Shown piece by piece: positions 47,213-57,107 of a stretch of DNA of 64,000 nucleotides. How positions within the stretch are numbered: position 1 is the stretch's first letter; each line of letters begins with the position of its first letter. The notes under the pieces are model-generated. The model made no database searches. It had not been told where the DNA came from and saw only the letters and a program-made list of their open reading frames with translations. The DNA is from Campylobacter sputorum. Its GTDB lineage: Bacteria > Campylobacterota > Campylobacteria > Campylobacterales > Campylobacteraceae. Made by a program: the position numbers and the translations under genes. The stretch is taken from NCBI RefSeq assembly GCF_002220775.1, contig NZ_CP019685.1, positions 248,001 through 312,000 on the forward strand, in the 5' to 3' direction.

Positions 47213-48523
47213 CTATTTGTTATTTATTTCGCTTAGTTTTTTCTCAACTTCTTCAAAACTAAAGCCTTCATTTGCACCTTGTCTTAAAAAATCATCCATA
47301 TAAGCTTTTTTTGAAATTGCTATATCAAGCTCTTTATCGCTGCCTTTTTGATACGCTCCAATTCTAAGCAAAACCTCATTTTCTTTTAATAAAGAGTAGT
47401 ATCTTTTAAATTTAATAGCATTTTCGCGGTGCTCTTTGCTTACTACATCATTCATAATTCTTGAAGCCGAGTTTTGAATATCTATTGGAGGATAAATGCC
47501 AAAGTCCGTAAGTGCTCTATTTAAAACTATATGCCCATCTAGTATAGATCTGCTTTGATCAGCTATTGGATCACTCATATCATCGCCTTCAACAAGCACT
47601 GTAAAAAAAGCAGTTATTGATCCCTTTCCCTCTTCTTTTCCAACTCTTTCCATAAGTTGAGGAAGTAAAGCCAAAACAGATGGAGGATAACCTTTGCTAG
47701 TTGGAGGTTCTCCAAGCGCAAGTCCTATCTCACGCTGTGCCATAGCAAAACGAGTAACGCTATCCATAATGAAAAGCACATCTTGTCCTTGATCTTTAAA
47801 ATATTCAGCAACGCTCATTGCAGTAAATGCCCCGTATTTTCTCATCAAAGGGCTGTCATCACTAGTTGCAACAACAATGACAGTAGAGTCCAAATTTCCA
47901 CCTAAATTTTTTTCTATAAACTCAGGAACTTCGCGTCCCCTTTCACCGATTAACGCAACAACTTTTATAGGAGCTGATGAGTTTCTAACTATCATTCCCA
48001 TAAGAGTTGATTTACCAACACCGCTTCCGGCAAAAATACCAAGTTTTTGACCCTTGCCACAGGTTAAAAGACCATCAATTGTCTTTATGCCAACGCTAAA
48101 TTTCTCATCTATAAGTCCTCTTTTCATAGCATCAATTGGCGGACGCATTATCGGAGTATAATCTGTGCAATTTATGCTACCTTTGCCATCTTTTGGCTGT
48201 ATAAGAGGATCTACAACTCGTCCTAAAAGTTCACATCCAACAGGTATATTCATACCACTTTCACTAAGATAAACCATATCTCCTATCCTAAATCCTTCTA
48301 CAAAACCAAATGGCGAAACATAGGCACACTCTTTTTTTACCTCAGTAACCATACCAAGTCCCTCTTTTGAGCCATTTTTTGATATAATTTTCACAATATC
48401 TCCTATGCTTGGCCTAAGTCCTGTTATCTCTATGGCGGTTGATGAAATTTTACTTACTATGCCGAATATATTTGATAGTTGTGGTTTTGATTTAAGTTTT
48501 GATTTAAGAGAATTTAAGCTCAA
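47213..48523 (-). CDS. fliI: Flagellar export ATPase FliI
   Basis: A 436-residue hexameric ATPase of the flagellar type III apparatus. Walker A is [13 protein letters not shown], Walker [13 protein letters not shown], and [18 protein letters not shown] and the Glu in [11 protein letters not shown] are the F1-beta-like motifs. Its start overlaps the folE stop by 4 bases, the same neighbour as in C. jejuni. Confidence 0.97.
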   Translation of the reverse strand: MSLNSLKSKLKSKPQLSNIFGIVSKISSTAIEITGLRPSIGDIVKIISKNGSKEGLGMVTEVKKECAYVSPFGFVEGFRIGDMVYLSESGMNIPVGCELLGRVVDPLIQPKDGKGSINCTDYTPIMRPPIDAMKRGLIDEKFSVGIKTIDGLLTCGKGQKLGIFAGSGVGKSTLMGMIVRNSSAPIKVVALIGERGREVPEFIEKNLGGNLDSTVIVVATSDDSPLMRKYGAFTAMSVAEYFKDQGQDVLFIMDSVTRFAMAQREIGLALGEPPTSKGYPPSVLALLPQLMERVGKEEGKGSITAFFTVLVEGDDMSDPIADQSRSILDGHIVLNRALTDFGIYPPIDIQNSASRIMNDVVSKEHRENAIKFKRYYSLLKENEVLLRIGAYQKGSDKELDIAISKKAYMDDFLRQGANEGFSFEEVEKKLSEINNK

Positions 48524-49104
48524 AATCTAGGCTCCCTAGGCGAGTTTATCAATGAAAAAAACTCTTTTCTAGTATCTGGATTTGTTATAAAACTTCCGCG
48601 AAGTGCCGAAGTTGTGGTAGTTGAGTTTATTTTTTCAACTCCTCTCATCTCGATACACATGTGTCTTGCTTGAAGCACTACGCCAACACCAAGTGGTTTT
48701 ATAACTGATTGTATAGCATTTGCAATCTGCTCTGTCATTTGCTCTTGAATTTGAAGCCTTCTTGCAAAGATATTTACCATACGCGGAATTTTGCTAAGCC
48801 CAACAACTTTTTTGTTTGGTATATATGCAACATGAGCTTTTCCTATAATTGGAAGTATATGATGCTCGCATAGTGAATAAAATTCAATATCTCTAATAAG
48901 CACCATTTCGCTATTAGAAGTATTAAATAAAGCGTCATTTAATACTTCTGCTGGATCTTTGTCGTATCCACTTGTCATAAAATCATAAGCTTTAAAAACT
49001 CTCTCTGGTGTTTTTAAAAGCCCTTCTCTATTTACATCTTCTCCCATTATTTCAAGCATTGTTTTAAATGCTTGCATAAATTCATCTTTTCTTGATAAGT
49101 CCAA
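48520..49104 (-). CDS. folE: GTP cyclohydrolase I
   Basis: A 194-residue first enzyme of folate synthesis. Zinc and catalytic motifs [41 protein letters not shown], and [10 protein letters not shown] are intact. Divergent from tig with 142 bases between starts. Confidence 0.97.
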   Translation of the reverse strand: MDLSRKDEFMQAFKTMLEIMGEDVNREGLLKTPERVFKAYDFMTSGYDKDPAEVLNDALFNTSNSEMVLIRDIEFYSLCEHHILPIIGKAHVAYIPNKKVVGLSKIPRMVNIFARRLQIQEQMTEQIANAIQSVIKPLGVGVVLQARHMCIEMRGVEKINSTTTTSALRGSFITNPDTRKEFFSLINSPREPRF

Positions 49105-49246
49105 ATTTTAAACCTTTTTAAATATTTAAATTTCTTTAAATATTATCAAATTTTCTCTTTTTTATGAATAAAATATATTTTTTATTTAATTTTATACAAA
49201 AATTTGATAAACTAGAAAGATAATTTTTGAAAAACAAAGGAAATAA

Positions 49247-50566
49247 ATGGAAGTTAAGGCTAAATTAACAAATAAAGCTAACGCTGTAGCTAGTGCTAAA
49301 GTTGATGCGAATATGCTTGATAATCAAGTAGAAAATATGGCAAAAAAAGCCTCAAAAAATATTAAAATAGCAGGTTTTAGACCTGGAAAAGTTCCTGTTA
49401 GCGTTGTAAAGAAGAGATATTTAAATGAATTACAAAAAGATGCTGAGCAAGAAATTTTAAGAGAAGTATTAACAAAGGCTATCGAGAATACAGGCAAAAA
49501 ACAAGAAGATATGATGGGCGAACCATTTATTACTAAATTTGATAAAAAAGATGATGGCATTGATATCGAAATAGAAATTTCTTTTAGACCGGAAGTAAAA
49601 GTTGAAAATATCGATGATATTATTCCAGAGTATTCTACTCCAAGAGTTACTAAAAAAGAGATAGAAACCAAAAAAGAGGAGTTAGTTAAGCTTTTTGCTC
49701 CTATTGAAAAATCAGATAAAACCACTTTAGAAAAATCAGATTATGCTAAATTTGACTTTGAAGGCTCTGTAGATGGTGTTAAATTTGATGGTGGAAGTGC
49801 AAAAGATTACATACTAGAAATAGGATCAAATCAATTTATACCAGGTTTTGAAGATCAAATGATTGGCATGAAAGTTGGCGAAGAAAAAGATTTAAATGTT
49901 AAATTTCCAAATGAATATGGTGCTAAAGATCTTGCAGGAAAAGACGCTGTATTTAAAGTAAAATTAAATGAAATTCAATCTAAAAAAATACCTGAAACAT
50001 TAGATGAAGATATGCTAAAAAAACTAGTGCCAGGTGAAGAGAATCCAACAGAAGAAAAACTAGAAGAACACCTCAAAGATCAAATAAGAGATGAAAAATT
50101 ATCTAAACTTATAAATGAAGATTTAAAACCAAAGCTTGTTGATGCTTTGATTGAAAAATTTAAATTTGACTTGCCAAAAAATTTAGTTGAGCAAGAAATA
50201 GACATGCGTTTTAGAAACGAGTGGCAAAAATTTTCTCCAGATGAGATGAAAGAATTTAGAGAAAATAAAGACACTCTTACAAAAAAACGCGAAGAGCAAA
50301 GAGCTGAGGCCGAAAAAAGTGTGGCTTTAACATTTATCATAGACGAACTTGCTAAAGCTAGAAATATCAGTGTAAATGATCAAGAGCTTTTACAAGCTAT
50401 ATATTTTGAAGCTTATAGATACGGCATAGATCCTAAAAAACATTTAGAAACTTATAAAAATCAAGGCGCATTGCCAATTATAAAAATGGCTATGATTGAA
50501 GAAAAATTATTTAACTCAATTTTTTCAAAAGATAATAAAAAGTCAAAAGAAAAAGAGGAAAAATAA
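49247..50566 (+). CDS. tig: Trigger factor
   Basis: A 439-residue ribosome-associated chaperone. The ribosome-docking motif is [15 protein letters not shown]; the central PPIase domain has [19 protein letters not shown]; a long helical C-terminal domain ends in a Lys/Glu tail. First gene of a long plus-strand operon; shares one base with clpP. Confidence 0.97.
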   Translation: MEVKAKLTNKANAVASAKVDANMLDNQVENMAKKASKNIKIAGFRPGKVPVSVVKKRYLNELQKDAEQEILREVLTKAIENTGKKQEDMMGEPFITKFDKKDDGIDIEIEISFRPEVKVENIDDIIPEYSTPRVTKKEIETKKEELVKLFAPIEKSDKTTLEKSDYAKFDFEGSVDGVKFDGGSAKDYILEIGSNQFIPGFEDQMIGMKVGEEKDLNVKFPNEYGAKDLAGKDAVFKVKLNEIQSKKIPETLDEDMLKKLVPGEENPTEEKLEEHLKDQIRDEKLSKLINEDLKPKLVDALIEKFKFDLPKNLVEQEIDMRFRNEWQKFSPDEMKEFRENKDTLTKKREEQRAEAEKSVALTFIIDELAKARNISVNDQELLQAIYFEAYRYGIDPKKHLETYKNQGALPIIKMAMIEEKLFNSIFSKDNKKSKEKEEK

Positions 50567-51156
50567 TGAGTTATTATGTTCCATATGTAGTAGAAAAAAC
50601 TAGCAGAGGAGAAAGAAGTTATGATATTTATTCAAGACTTCTTAAAGATAGGATAGTAATGCTAAGTGGCGAGATAAATGATGAAGTTGCAAGCTCTATT
50701 GTAGCTCAACTTTTATTTTTAGAAGCCGAAGATCCAGATAAAGATATATATCTTTATATAAATAGCCCAGGTGGTGTTGTTACTAGTGGATTTAGCATAT
50801 ATGATACTATGAATTACATAAAATCCCCTGTTAGCACTATATGCATTGGACAAGCGGCTTCAATGGGTGCGTTTTTGCTAAGTTGTGGTGAAAAAGGCAA
50901 ACGATATGCTTTGCCAAACTCACGCATAATGATACATCAGCCACTAGGTGGTGCAAGAGGACAAGCAACAGATATTGAAATACAAGCTAAAGAAATTCTT
51001 AGACTAAAAGAGACTATAAACGAAATTTTAGCTAAAAATACAGGTCAAAAAGTAGCAAAAATAGCTAAAGATACTGATAGGGATTTCTTTATGAGTGCTA
51101 AAGAAGCATGCGAATATGGACTTATAGATAAAGTATTAGAAAAGAGTTTTAAATAG
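50566..51156 (+). CDS. clpP: ATP-dependent Clp protease proteolytic subunit
   Basis: A 196-residue serine protease. Catalytic Ser in [12 protein letters not shown], His in [14 protein letters not shown] and Asp in [11 protein letters not shown] are present. Works with ClpX or ClpA. One-base overlap with tig. Confidence 0.98.
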   Translation: MSYYVPYVVEKTSRGERSYDIYSRLLKDRIVMLSGEINDEVASSIVAQLLFLEAEDPDKDIYLYINSPGGVVTSGFSIYDTMNYIKSPVSTICIGQAASMGAFLLSCGEKGKRYALPNSRIMIHQPLGGARGQATDIEIQAKEILRLKETINEILAKNTGQKVAKIAKDTDRDFFMSAKEACEYGLIDKVLEKSFK

Positions 51157-51165
51157 AGAAAAATT

Positions 51166-52215
51166 ATGGTTAAACTAGATAACACTACATCAAAAGTTGA
51201 TGACGATATTGGCGTTGAATCAGATAATATACACTCTTTTTCCAAGAATGTATTGGATAAACTTGCAAAAGAAAATATCCCGCCAACGCCAGAGAATTTT
51301 GAAATTTATTTTAACCAAATGCTTGATGAAAAACCAGAAAATTTTAAAAAACAGATGTCAGAGTTTTTGGATTTTGATACCATGGATAGCAATAATGCTA
51401 GAATCATCATGGAAAATGACATTAAGCAAGTTTTTGTAAAGATAAAAAGTATGCTTCAAGCAGTTGCTGTGATTTATAAAAACTTCTCTATACTAAAAAA
51501 TATAATATCTAAAAAACTTTCAGAGATAGAAACAAATACAAATCCACTAGCCGTTAAAAATCTTCTTTTAACTCTAGATGATAGCATTAGCAAACTAGAT
51601 ATTTTGCTAGAAAAACATATGAATATATTAAAAGATGGCTATGAAGAGGTTATCAAAAAACATAGAAGTTTAGAGGGTCAGTCTGTTTATGATTCTAAAT
51701 TTGAAGTTTTTAACAAAAATTATTTTACTAAGGTATTAGAAACAGAAATTGCAAACATAAGAAAATATAAATTTACTTCATCAATGGTGATGGTAAAAAT
51801 AAGTGATAAAATTTTAGACAAAATTCCAAGTTTAAAAGAAAAAGAATCTATAGTAAGAAATGCTGGCAAAATACTCGTCCAATCATCAAGAAGAAGCGAT
51901 GTTATAGCATATTATGAAAAAGAAACTTTTGCTATTTTGCTTAAACATACAGAACTAAAAAGTGCCATTCAAGCGTGTGATAGGATATCAAAACTGCTTT
52001 CTTCAACAATTACTTTTATAAACAATATGGAAATTAATATCCTAACAGAAATTTCAGTTTTATCACTTGATGCTAGTAAAACTTCAAAAGAAAATATAGA
52101 TATTTTATTAAATGGTATTAAAGAATGCATTAAAGAAAATAGTCTGTATTTTGTAATACAGCCAGACAACGATAATTCTAGCCAAAATGATCCAGATATT
52201 TTAGAACAAGAGTAG
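51166..52215 (+). CDS. Degenerate GGDEF-domain protein
   Basis: A 349-residue protein. N-terminal part (ENIPPTPENFEIYFNQMLDE) is the common helical region of Campylobacterota diguanylate cyclases, followed by a coiled coil. The C-terminal domain keeps the fold (SVYDSKFEVFNKNYF, RRSDVIAYYEKETFAILL, ACDRISKLL), but the signature GGDEF is replaced by YEKETF, so it should not make c-di-GMP. It may bind another protein or nucleotide instead. Lies 9 bases after clpP and 3 bases before def. Confidence 0.75.
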   Translation: MVKLDNTTSKVDDDIGVESDNIHSFSKNVLDKLAKENIPPTPENFEIYFNQMLDEKPENFKKQMSEFLDFDTMDSNNARIIMENDIKQVFVKIKSMLQAVAVIYKNFSILKNIISKKLSEIETNTNPLAVKNLLLTLDDSISKLDILLEKHMNILKDGYEEVIKKHRSLEGQSVYDSKFEVFNKNYFTKVLETEIANIRKYKFTSSMVMVKISDKILDKIPSLKEKESIVRNAGKILVQSSRRSDVIAYYEKETFAILLKHTELKSAIQACDRISKLLSSTITFINNMEINILTEISVLSLDASKTSKENIDILLNGIKECIKENSLYFVIQPDNDNSSQNDPDILEQE

Positions 52216-52218
52216 TTT

Positions 52219-52731
52219 ATGATATTGAAAGTTTTAACATACCCAAATAAAATTTTATACGAAAAATCAGCAGAAGTTACAGAATTTAATGAAGAACTTG
52301 GTAAATTTTTAGACGATATGTATGAGACAATGATAAATAAAAATGGAATAGGATTAGCAGCTATTCAAGTTGGAAAACCAATAAGGGCAATAGTTATAAA
52401 TTTAACAAATGATGATGGATTGCAAGACAAAAATGATCTCATAGAGATTATAAATCCTATTATCACCCGCAAAGAAAATTTAACTACCTTTCAAGAAGGC
52501 TGTCTTTCTGTTCCTGGATTTTATGAAGATGTGCAAAGAGCAGAAAATATAAGAGTTGAGTTTTTTGATAGACAAGGACAAAAACAAACGCTAGATGCAA
52601 GCGGGTTACTGGCTATTTGCATACAACACGAATGTGACCATTTAGATGGGCATCTTTTTATAGAAAAAATCGGCTATAGAAAAAGAAAAAAATTTGAAAA
52701 AGAGTTTAAAGAAAAACAAAAAGCCAAATGA
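52219..52731 (+). CDS. def: Peptide deformylase
   Basis: A 170-residue metalloenzyme removing N-formyl from new proteins. Motifs GIGLAAIQVG, EGCLSVPG and QHECDHLDG carry the metal ligands and catalytic Glu. Overlaps comM by 4 bases. Confidence 0.97.
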   Translation: MILKVLTYPNKILYEKSAEVTEFNEELGKFLDDMYETMINKNGIGLAAIQVGKPIRAIVINLTNDDGLQDKNDLIEIINPIITRKENLTTFQEGCLSVPGFYEDVQRAENIRVEFFDRQGQKQTLDASGLLAICIQHECDHLDGHLFIEKIGYRKRKKFEKEFKEKQKAK

Positions 52732-54245
52732 AAACTCTAAAATGTGCAACTTTTTGCGGTGAACTAAAATTAGTAGAAGTAGAGTCTTCGTTTGCAAGAG
52801 GATTGCCCGGTTTTGATATAGTTGGACTTGCAGATACCACCATAAAAGAGAGTATTTTAAGGGTAAAATCTGCACTAAATTTCATAGGATTTAACTTTCC
52901 TGCTAAAAAAATTACCATAAATTTATCTCCATCTGATTTTAAAAAAACAGGTAGTCATTTTGATTTAAGCATTGCACTTTTGATAATTTTACAACATCTT
53001 GAAAATATAGAACCTATTTTTGTCTTTGGCGAACTTGGTTTAGATGGAAGCGTAAAAAGCACGGCAAATCTTTTTTCTATTTTACTTTTTTTAAGCACAA
53101 AAGTTAAAAAAGCAAAAATTCTTCTTCCAAAAGACATAGCAAACAAAGCTGCAATGATACCAAATTTGGAAATTTATGCCATAAATTCTATCCAAGATGC
53201 TATTAAATTTTTTGAAGATAAACAGAATGAACAAGAATTTAAATACACTAAGACTCACAAAATTTTTGAGAATTTTATAGAGATAAATGGAGAAAAATTT
53301 ATACCAAATTTTGATTTTTCTATGGATTTTAGCGATATAAAAGGACAAAGTAGAGCAAAAACAGCGTGTCTTATAGCAGCAAGCGGAATGCATAATGTTT
53401 TATTTGAAGGAAGTCCAGGATGTGGTAAAAGTATGTGTGCAAAAAGACTAAGATATATTTTGCCACCACAAAGTTTAGATGAAATCTTACTTAGCTGCGC
53501 ATATAGTTCTTTAAACAATGAAGATGTCGAGTTTAGCACACTTAGATCTTTTAGAAATCCTCATCATAGCTCAACAAGAAGTTCAATCTTCGGTGGAGGC
53601 TCAAATAGGGCTAAAATCGGTGAAGTAGCTTTGGCAAATGGGGGTGAGCTATTTTTTGACGAATTCCCGCACTTTTCTAAGCAGGTTTTAGAATCCTTAA
53701 GAGAACCGCTTGAAGATAATCAAATTTTAGTTTCAAGGGTAAATTCAAAAGCAAAATATGATACTAAATTTATATTTGTAGCCGCACAAAATCCGTGTCC
53801 TTGTGGAAATTATCTAAGCAAAGATAAAATTTGCTCTTGTTCACCGCTTGATATAAAACGCTACAAATCACGCATATCCGGACCACTTTTAGATAGAATA
53901 GACATATATGTTTTGATGGATGAAATTAGCAAAAACGATAAAAGTGATATAAGCAGCAAAGAGATGTATGAAAAGGTTATTTTGGCTTTTAAAAAACAAA
54001 AAATGCGGGGACAAAAAGAACTAAATGGTAAAATGAGCGATGAGGATATAAAAAGGTTTTGCATACTAGAAAATGATGCTAAAAATATACTAGATATGGC
54101 TATTTCAAGATATCAACTTTCCCATCGTAGCATAAATAAAATTTTAAAAACCTCAAGAACGATTGCTGATTTAAAGGAACAAGAAATCATCAAAAAAGAC
54201 GATATTTTAGAATCAATGAGCTACAAAATGGTGAATGAAGTATGA
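52728..54245 (+). CDS. comM: YifB/ComM family Mg-chelatase-like ATPase
   Basis: A 505-residue AAA+ protein. N-terminal Lon-like fold (FARGLPGFDIVGLADTTIKES), Walker A FEGSPGCGKSMCAKR, Walker B ELFFDEF, and NPCPCGNYLSKDKICSCSP with a Cys cluster. ComM homologues promote branch migration in natural transformation. Overlaps def and nnr by 4 bases each. Confidence 0.93.
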   Translation: MKTLKCATFCGELKLVEVESSFARGLPGFDIVGLADTTIKESILRVKSALNFIGFNFPAKKITINLSPSDFKKTGSHFDLSIALLIILQHLENIEPIFVFGELGLDGSVKSTANLFSILLFLSTKVKKAKILLPKDIANKAAMIPNLEIYAINSIQDAIKFFEDKQNEQEFKYTKTHKIFENFIEINGEKFIPNFDFSMDFSDIKGQSRAKTACLIAASGMHNVLFEGSPGCGKSMCAKRLRYILPPQSLDEILLSCAYSSLNNEDVEFSTLRSFRNPHHSSTRSSIFGGGSNRAKIGEVALANGGELFFDEFPHFSKQVLESLREPLEDNQILVSRVNSKAKYDTKFIFVAAQNPCPCGNYLSKDKICSCSPLDIKRYKSRISGPLLDRIDIYVLMDEISKNDKSDISSKEMYEKVILAFKKQKMRGQKELNGKMSDEDIKRFCILENDAKNILDMAISRYQLSHRSINKILKTSRTIADLKEQEIIKKDDILESMSYKMVNEV

Positions 54246-55618
54246 AAAAGGTATTTTTACAAACAAATGATTTAGATAAAAACGCAAGCGAAAACTTAGG
54301 TATAAATGAGCTGATATTGATGGAAAATGCGGCTTCAAAAATAGAAACAATAATAAGAAAAAAAGTAAAAAAACACTCGAAAATCTTAGCAGTTTGTGGC
54401 AGTGGAAACAACGGAGCAGACGCAATTTGTGCTTTAAGAAAGCTAAGTGGTGATTATGAATGTTATGTTTATTTTGTATCAAAAAATTTACACAAAATGC
54501 CACAAATTCAACTAAATATAGCTAAAAAAGTTGGTGTTAGAGAAGTTTTAAATTTAGACAATAATTATAAATGTGTGTTAGATGGAATTTATGGAAGTGG
54601 TTTTAGTGGCGAAATAGACAATGAAACACAATGTATCATAGAAAGAATAAATCAAATAAAAGCTCTAAAAATCGCAGTTGATATCCCAAGTGGTATAAAT
54701 TTATACGGACAAATCAAACAAATTTCATTTAAAGCTGATATTACTATTTGTATGGGGGCATTAAAAATCGCTCTTTTTTCGGATATTGCAAAAGATTTTG
54801 TTGGAAAAATCATAGTTGCAAATTTAGGAATTTCTAGAGATAAATTTGAAAAAGAGAGTAATGTAAATTTACTCGAAAAACAAGATATGATTTTGCCAAT
54901 TAGAAAACATAAAAATACAAATAAAGGAAACTTCGGGCATACTTATGTAGTTTGTGGAGATATGAACGGAGCAAGTGAGATAGCAGCCCTTAGTGCAAAT
55001 GCCGTTGGAAGCGGACTTATAAGCATAGTCGGAGAAAATATGCGTATAAATCCTATCATAATGCAAAAAAATTCGTTAAAAAATGCAGAAGTTGTAGTAA
55101 TTGGCTGCGGTCTTGGTAAAAAAGAAGTAAATTTCGATGAACTACAAGACAAAACTCTAGTAATAGATGCAGATATGTGCTATATGCAAAAGACCATTAC
55201 TCTTATAGAAAAAAACCCAAATTTTGTTATAACTCCGCACCCAAAAGAATTTTCATCTCTTCTAAAACTTGCAAATTTAGCTCAAATTGACACACAAGAG
55301 TTGCAAGAAAATAGATTTAAATATGCTAAAATTTGGAGTGAAAATTTTAGAGGTGTTCTCGTGCTAAAGGGTGCAAATACAATCATCGCTAGTAATGGCA
55401 AACTTTTTGTTATGACAAAAGGCACAAACGCTTTGGCAAAAGGCGGAAGTGGCGATGTTTTAGCTGGCATTATAGGTGGTCTTTTAGCACAAAATTACAC
55501 TCTTTTAGATGCAAGCATAAGTGGAGTTTTGATGCATGCATATGCTGCAAAAAAATTCAAAAAACGCTCATATTCACTTAACTCATTTGATTTAATAAAA
55601 GGTTTAAAATGTCTGTAA
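54242..55618 (+). CDS. nnr: Bifunctional NAD(P)H-hydrate epimerase / dehydratase
   Basis: A 458-residue metabolite-repair enzyme. The N-terminal YjeF_N part has NELILMENAASKI, GSGNNGADAICAL and DGIYGSGFSGEI. The C-terminal carbohydrate-kinase-like part has ITPHPKEFSSLL, VLVLKGANTIIA-like LVLKGANTIIAS and KGGSGDVLAGIIGG. It repairs hydrated NAD(P)H. In the tig operon. Confidence 0.94.
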   Translation: MKKVFLQTNDLDKNASENLGINELILMENAASKIETIIRKKVKKHSKILAVCGSGNNGADAICALRKLSGDYECYVYFVSKNLHKMPQIQLNIAKKVGVREVLNLDNNYKCVLDGIYGSGFSGEIDNETQCIIERINQIKALKIAVDIPSGINLYGQIKQISFKADITICMGALKIALFSDIAKDFVGKIIVANLGISRDKFEKESNVNLLEKQDMILPIRKHKNTNKGNFGHTYVVCGDMNGASEIAALSANAVGSGLISIVGENMRINPIIMQKNSLKNAEVVVIGCGLGKKEVNFDELQDKTLVIDADMCYMQKTITLIEKNPNFVITPHPKEFSSLLKLANLAQIDTQELQENRFKYAKIWSENFRGVLVLKGANTIIASNGKLFVMTKGTNALAKGGSGDVLAGIIGGLLAQNYTLLDASISGVLMHAYAAKKFKKRSYSLNSFDLIKGLKCL

Positions 55619-56184
55619 AAAATATAGCAATATTATTTAGCGGAAATGGTTCGAATTTAGAAGCTATTTTAAATAAAGTTCATAATAAAACTTTTGGTAA
55701 TACAACTATAAAATGCACTCTTTGCATATCAAATAAACCAGATGCTTACGGCATTATAAGAGCAAAAAAATTTGGCTTAGTTACAATTATCATAGAAAAC
55801 AAAAATTTCAAAACAAGAGAAGATTTTGATAAAGCTTTGGTTGATGAGATACAAAAATATGATATAGATTTGGTGATTTTAGCTGGTTTTATGCGTATTT
55901 TAACGCCAGTTTTTACATCACAAATAAAAGCCATAAATCTTCATCCAAGCATTTTGCCACTTTTTAAAGGAGCTCACGCTATAAAGGAGAGCTTTCAAAG
56001 CGGAATGATGGTTGGCGGAGTTAGTGTTCATATGGTTAGCGAAGAACTTGATGGTGGAAAAATCATAGCACAAGAAACTTTCAAACGAGAAAAAAATATG
56101 AGTTTAGAAAAGTGGGAAGAAAAAATCCACTCACTAGAACATGAAATTTTGCCACAAAGTATCATAAATTTACTAACAGAATAA
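55609..56184 (+). CDS. purN: Phosphoribosylglycinamide formyltransferase
   Basis: A 191-residue purine-biosynthesis enzyme using 10-formyl-THF. Motifs ILFSGNGSNLEAIL, LAGFMRILTP, AINLHPSILPLFKGAHAI and VSVHMVSEELDGGKII contain the catalytic Asn, His and Asp. Ten-base overlap with nnr; last gene of the operon. Confidence 0.96.
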   Translation: MSVKNIAILFSGNGSNLEAILNKVHNKTFGNTTIKCTLCISNKPDAYGIIRAKKFGLVTIIIENKNFKTREDFDKALVDEIQKYDIDLVILAGFMRILTPVFTSQIKAINLHPSILPLFKGAHAIKESFQSGMMVGGVSVHMVSEELDGGKIIAQETFKREKNMSLEKWEEKIHSLEHEILPQSIINLLTE

Positions 56185-56215
56185 ATATAAATCTATCGAC
56201 AAATATATTTACAAA

Positions 56216-56297
56216 AATTATCATTTTAGCCGATTATAGTCATATAACTACAAAAGGATTTATAATGAATATAAGCTCACTTAGTAGCGATGATATA
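56216..56297. repeat. 82-bp promoter-and-leader segment, second copy
   Basis: Inverted near-copy of 8665-8746 with three differences. It includes the region upstream of, and the first codons of, the 66-residue gene. It lies 180 bases before the right arm of the long inverted repeat. Confidence 0.9.
56229..56236 (+). promoter_or_regulatory. Candidate sigma-28 -10 element upstream of the 66-residue gene
   Basis: GCCGATTA, identical to the box at the other locus and one base away from GCCGATAA. It ends 28 bases before the ATG, and AAAAGGA lies 8-14 bases before the ATG as ribosome site. No clear -35. Confidence 0.4.
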
Positions 56298-56465
56298 AAG
56301 ATAAATACAACATTCTCTCAGCCACTTCCAAAAATATCTAAACAAGAGCTAGAAGAAGCAAACAGGATAATAAAAGTAAATGATGTTAGATTGTCAGTTG
56401 AAGAGTATGAAAGAAGACAAATTGGGCTAATAAATGCTACTTATGGAATGATTTATAATGATTAA
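56265..56465 (+). CDS. 66-residue protein sharing the MNISSLSS leader
   Basis: Short hydrophilic protein beginning MNISSLSSDDIKINTT. Its first eight residues and upstream region match the 747-residue protein at 6454-8697, after which they have nothing in common. The rest (KISKQELEEANRII, VEEYERRQIGLINA) is helical and charged, resembling the C-terminal helical parts of larger relatives. No signal peptide. It may be a small family member or the product of an internal deletion. Function unknown. Confidence 0.55.
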   Translation: MNISSLSSDDIKINTTFSQPLPKISKQELEEANRIIKVNDVRLSVEEYERRQIGLINATYGMIYND

Positions 56466-56548
56466 TATTTTAATACTTTTTAAATTTGACAATTATGGAT
56501 TTATGATTGCGATATACTAATGAAACATTTTAACACAAAGTAGAGACA

Positions 56549-57059
56549 ATGTTAAAGTTTTAAAAGCCATACTTTTAAGTTCTTTGCTGGCTGTTGCAAT
56601 AAATGCTGGAGATTTTTTTCTAGTGTAACAAATGGTGAATTAAGCAATAATTCTATTGGTATTACACGCCTTGATGATGCAAATATGCAAAAAGTTAAAG
56701 GTGGGTTAGATTATAGTGATATTAAGAGATTAAGTTCAAACCAAGCTGGTGTTTTTGCTAAGTATGAGTCGAAAGATGGTCCTTATTTGCTAAAAGAATA
56801 CAAGGCAGCTCTTGGACCATTTGTTTATGATATGAATAGATACTTTGTTATGTATGCTGTTACTAGAAATATAGAAGCTTCAAGATATGGCAGGTATGTA
56901 GTATTTAAATATGATATGGGAGCATATGATGATATAGCAAAAGAGTATCACTCTATAAATAATAGTGGTATAATGAATAATAACTCTATTATTTCAAGAC
57001 TAAGAGATAATTTTAAAACAAGACTAGAAAGCGAGTTAGGCGGCTGGACAGCTAGATAA
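56549..57059 (+). pseudogene. Broken gene for a 170-residue secreted protein, right copy
   Basis: Identical to the left copy at 5635-6145. The intact part is a 124-residue frame from 56685. The signal peptide is encoded from ATG 56549 but is cut off by two one-base shortfalls: the T run of four near 56558-56561 and the T run of seven in GATTTTTTTCTAG near 56624-56631. With both restored the length is 513 nt, 170 residues plus stop. CGATAT at 56510-56515 is a possible sigma-28-type -10. Confidence 0.6.
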
Positions 57060-57064
57060 ACTTA

Positions 57065-57091
57065 ATTACCCGCTTTAAAAAAGCGGGTAAT
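57065..57091 (+). terminator. Hairpin between the two repeat-borne genes (right copy)
   Basis: A 12-bp stem (57065-57076 with 57080-57091) and 3-base loop, beginning 5 bases after the stop of the 170-residue gene. The ribosome site AAAAGGA of the next gene follows, so it may act as an attenuator. Confidence 0.6.
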
Positions 57092-57107
57092 ATTAAAAGG
57101 ATTTAAA

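Noticed and set aside
56624-56631. T7 run in the 170-residue gene as a phase-variation switch
   Set aside because: A second run in the same gene also needs repair, so one switch would not restore the protein; an artefact or decay explains the pattern more simply. Kept open in the findings.
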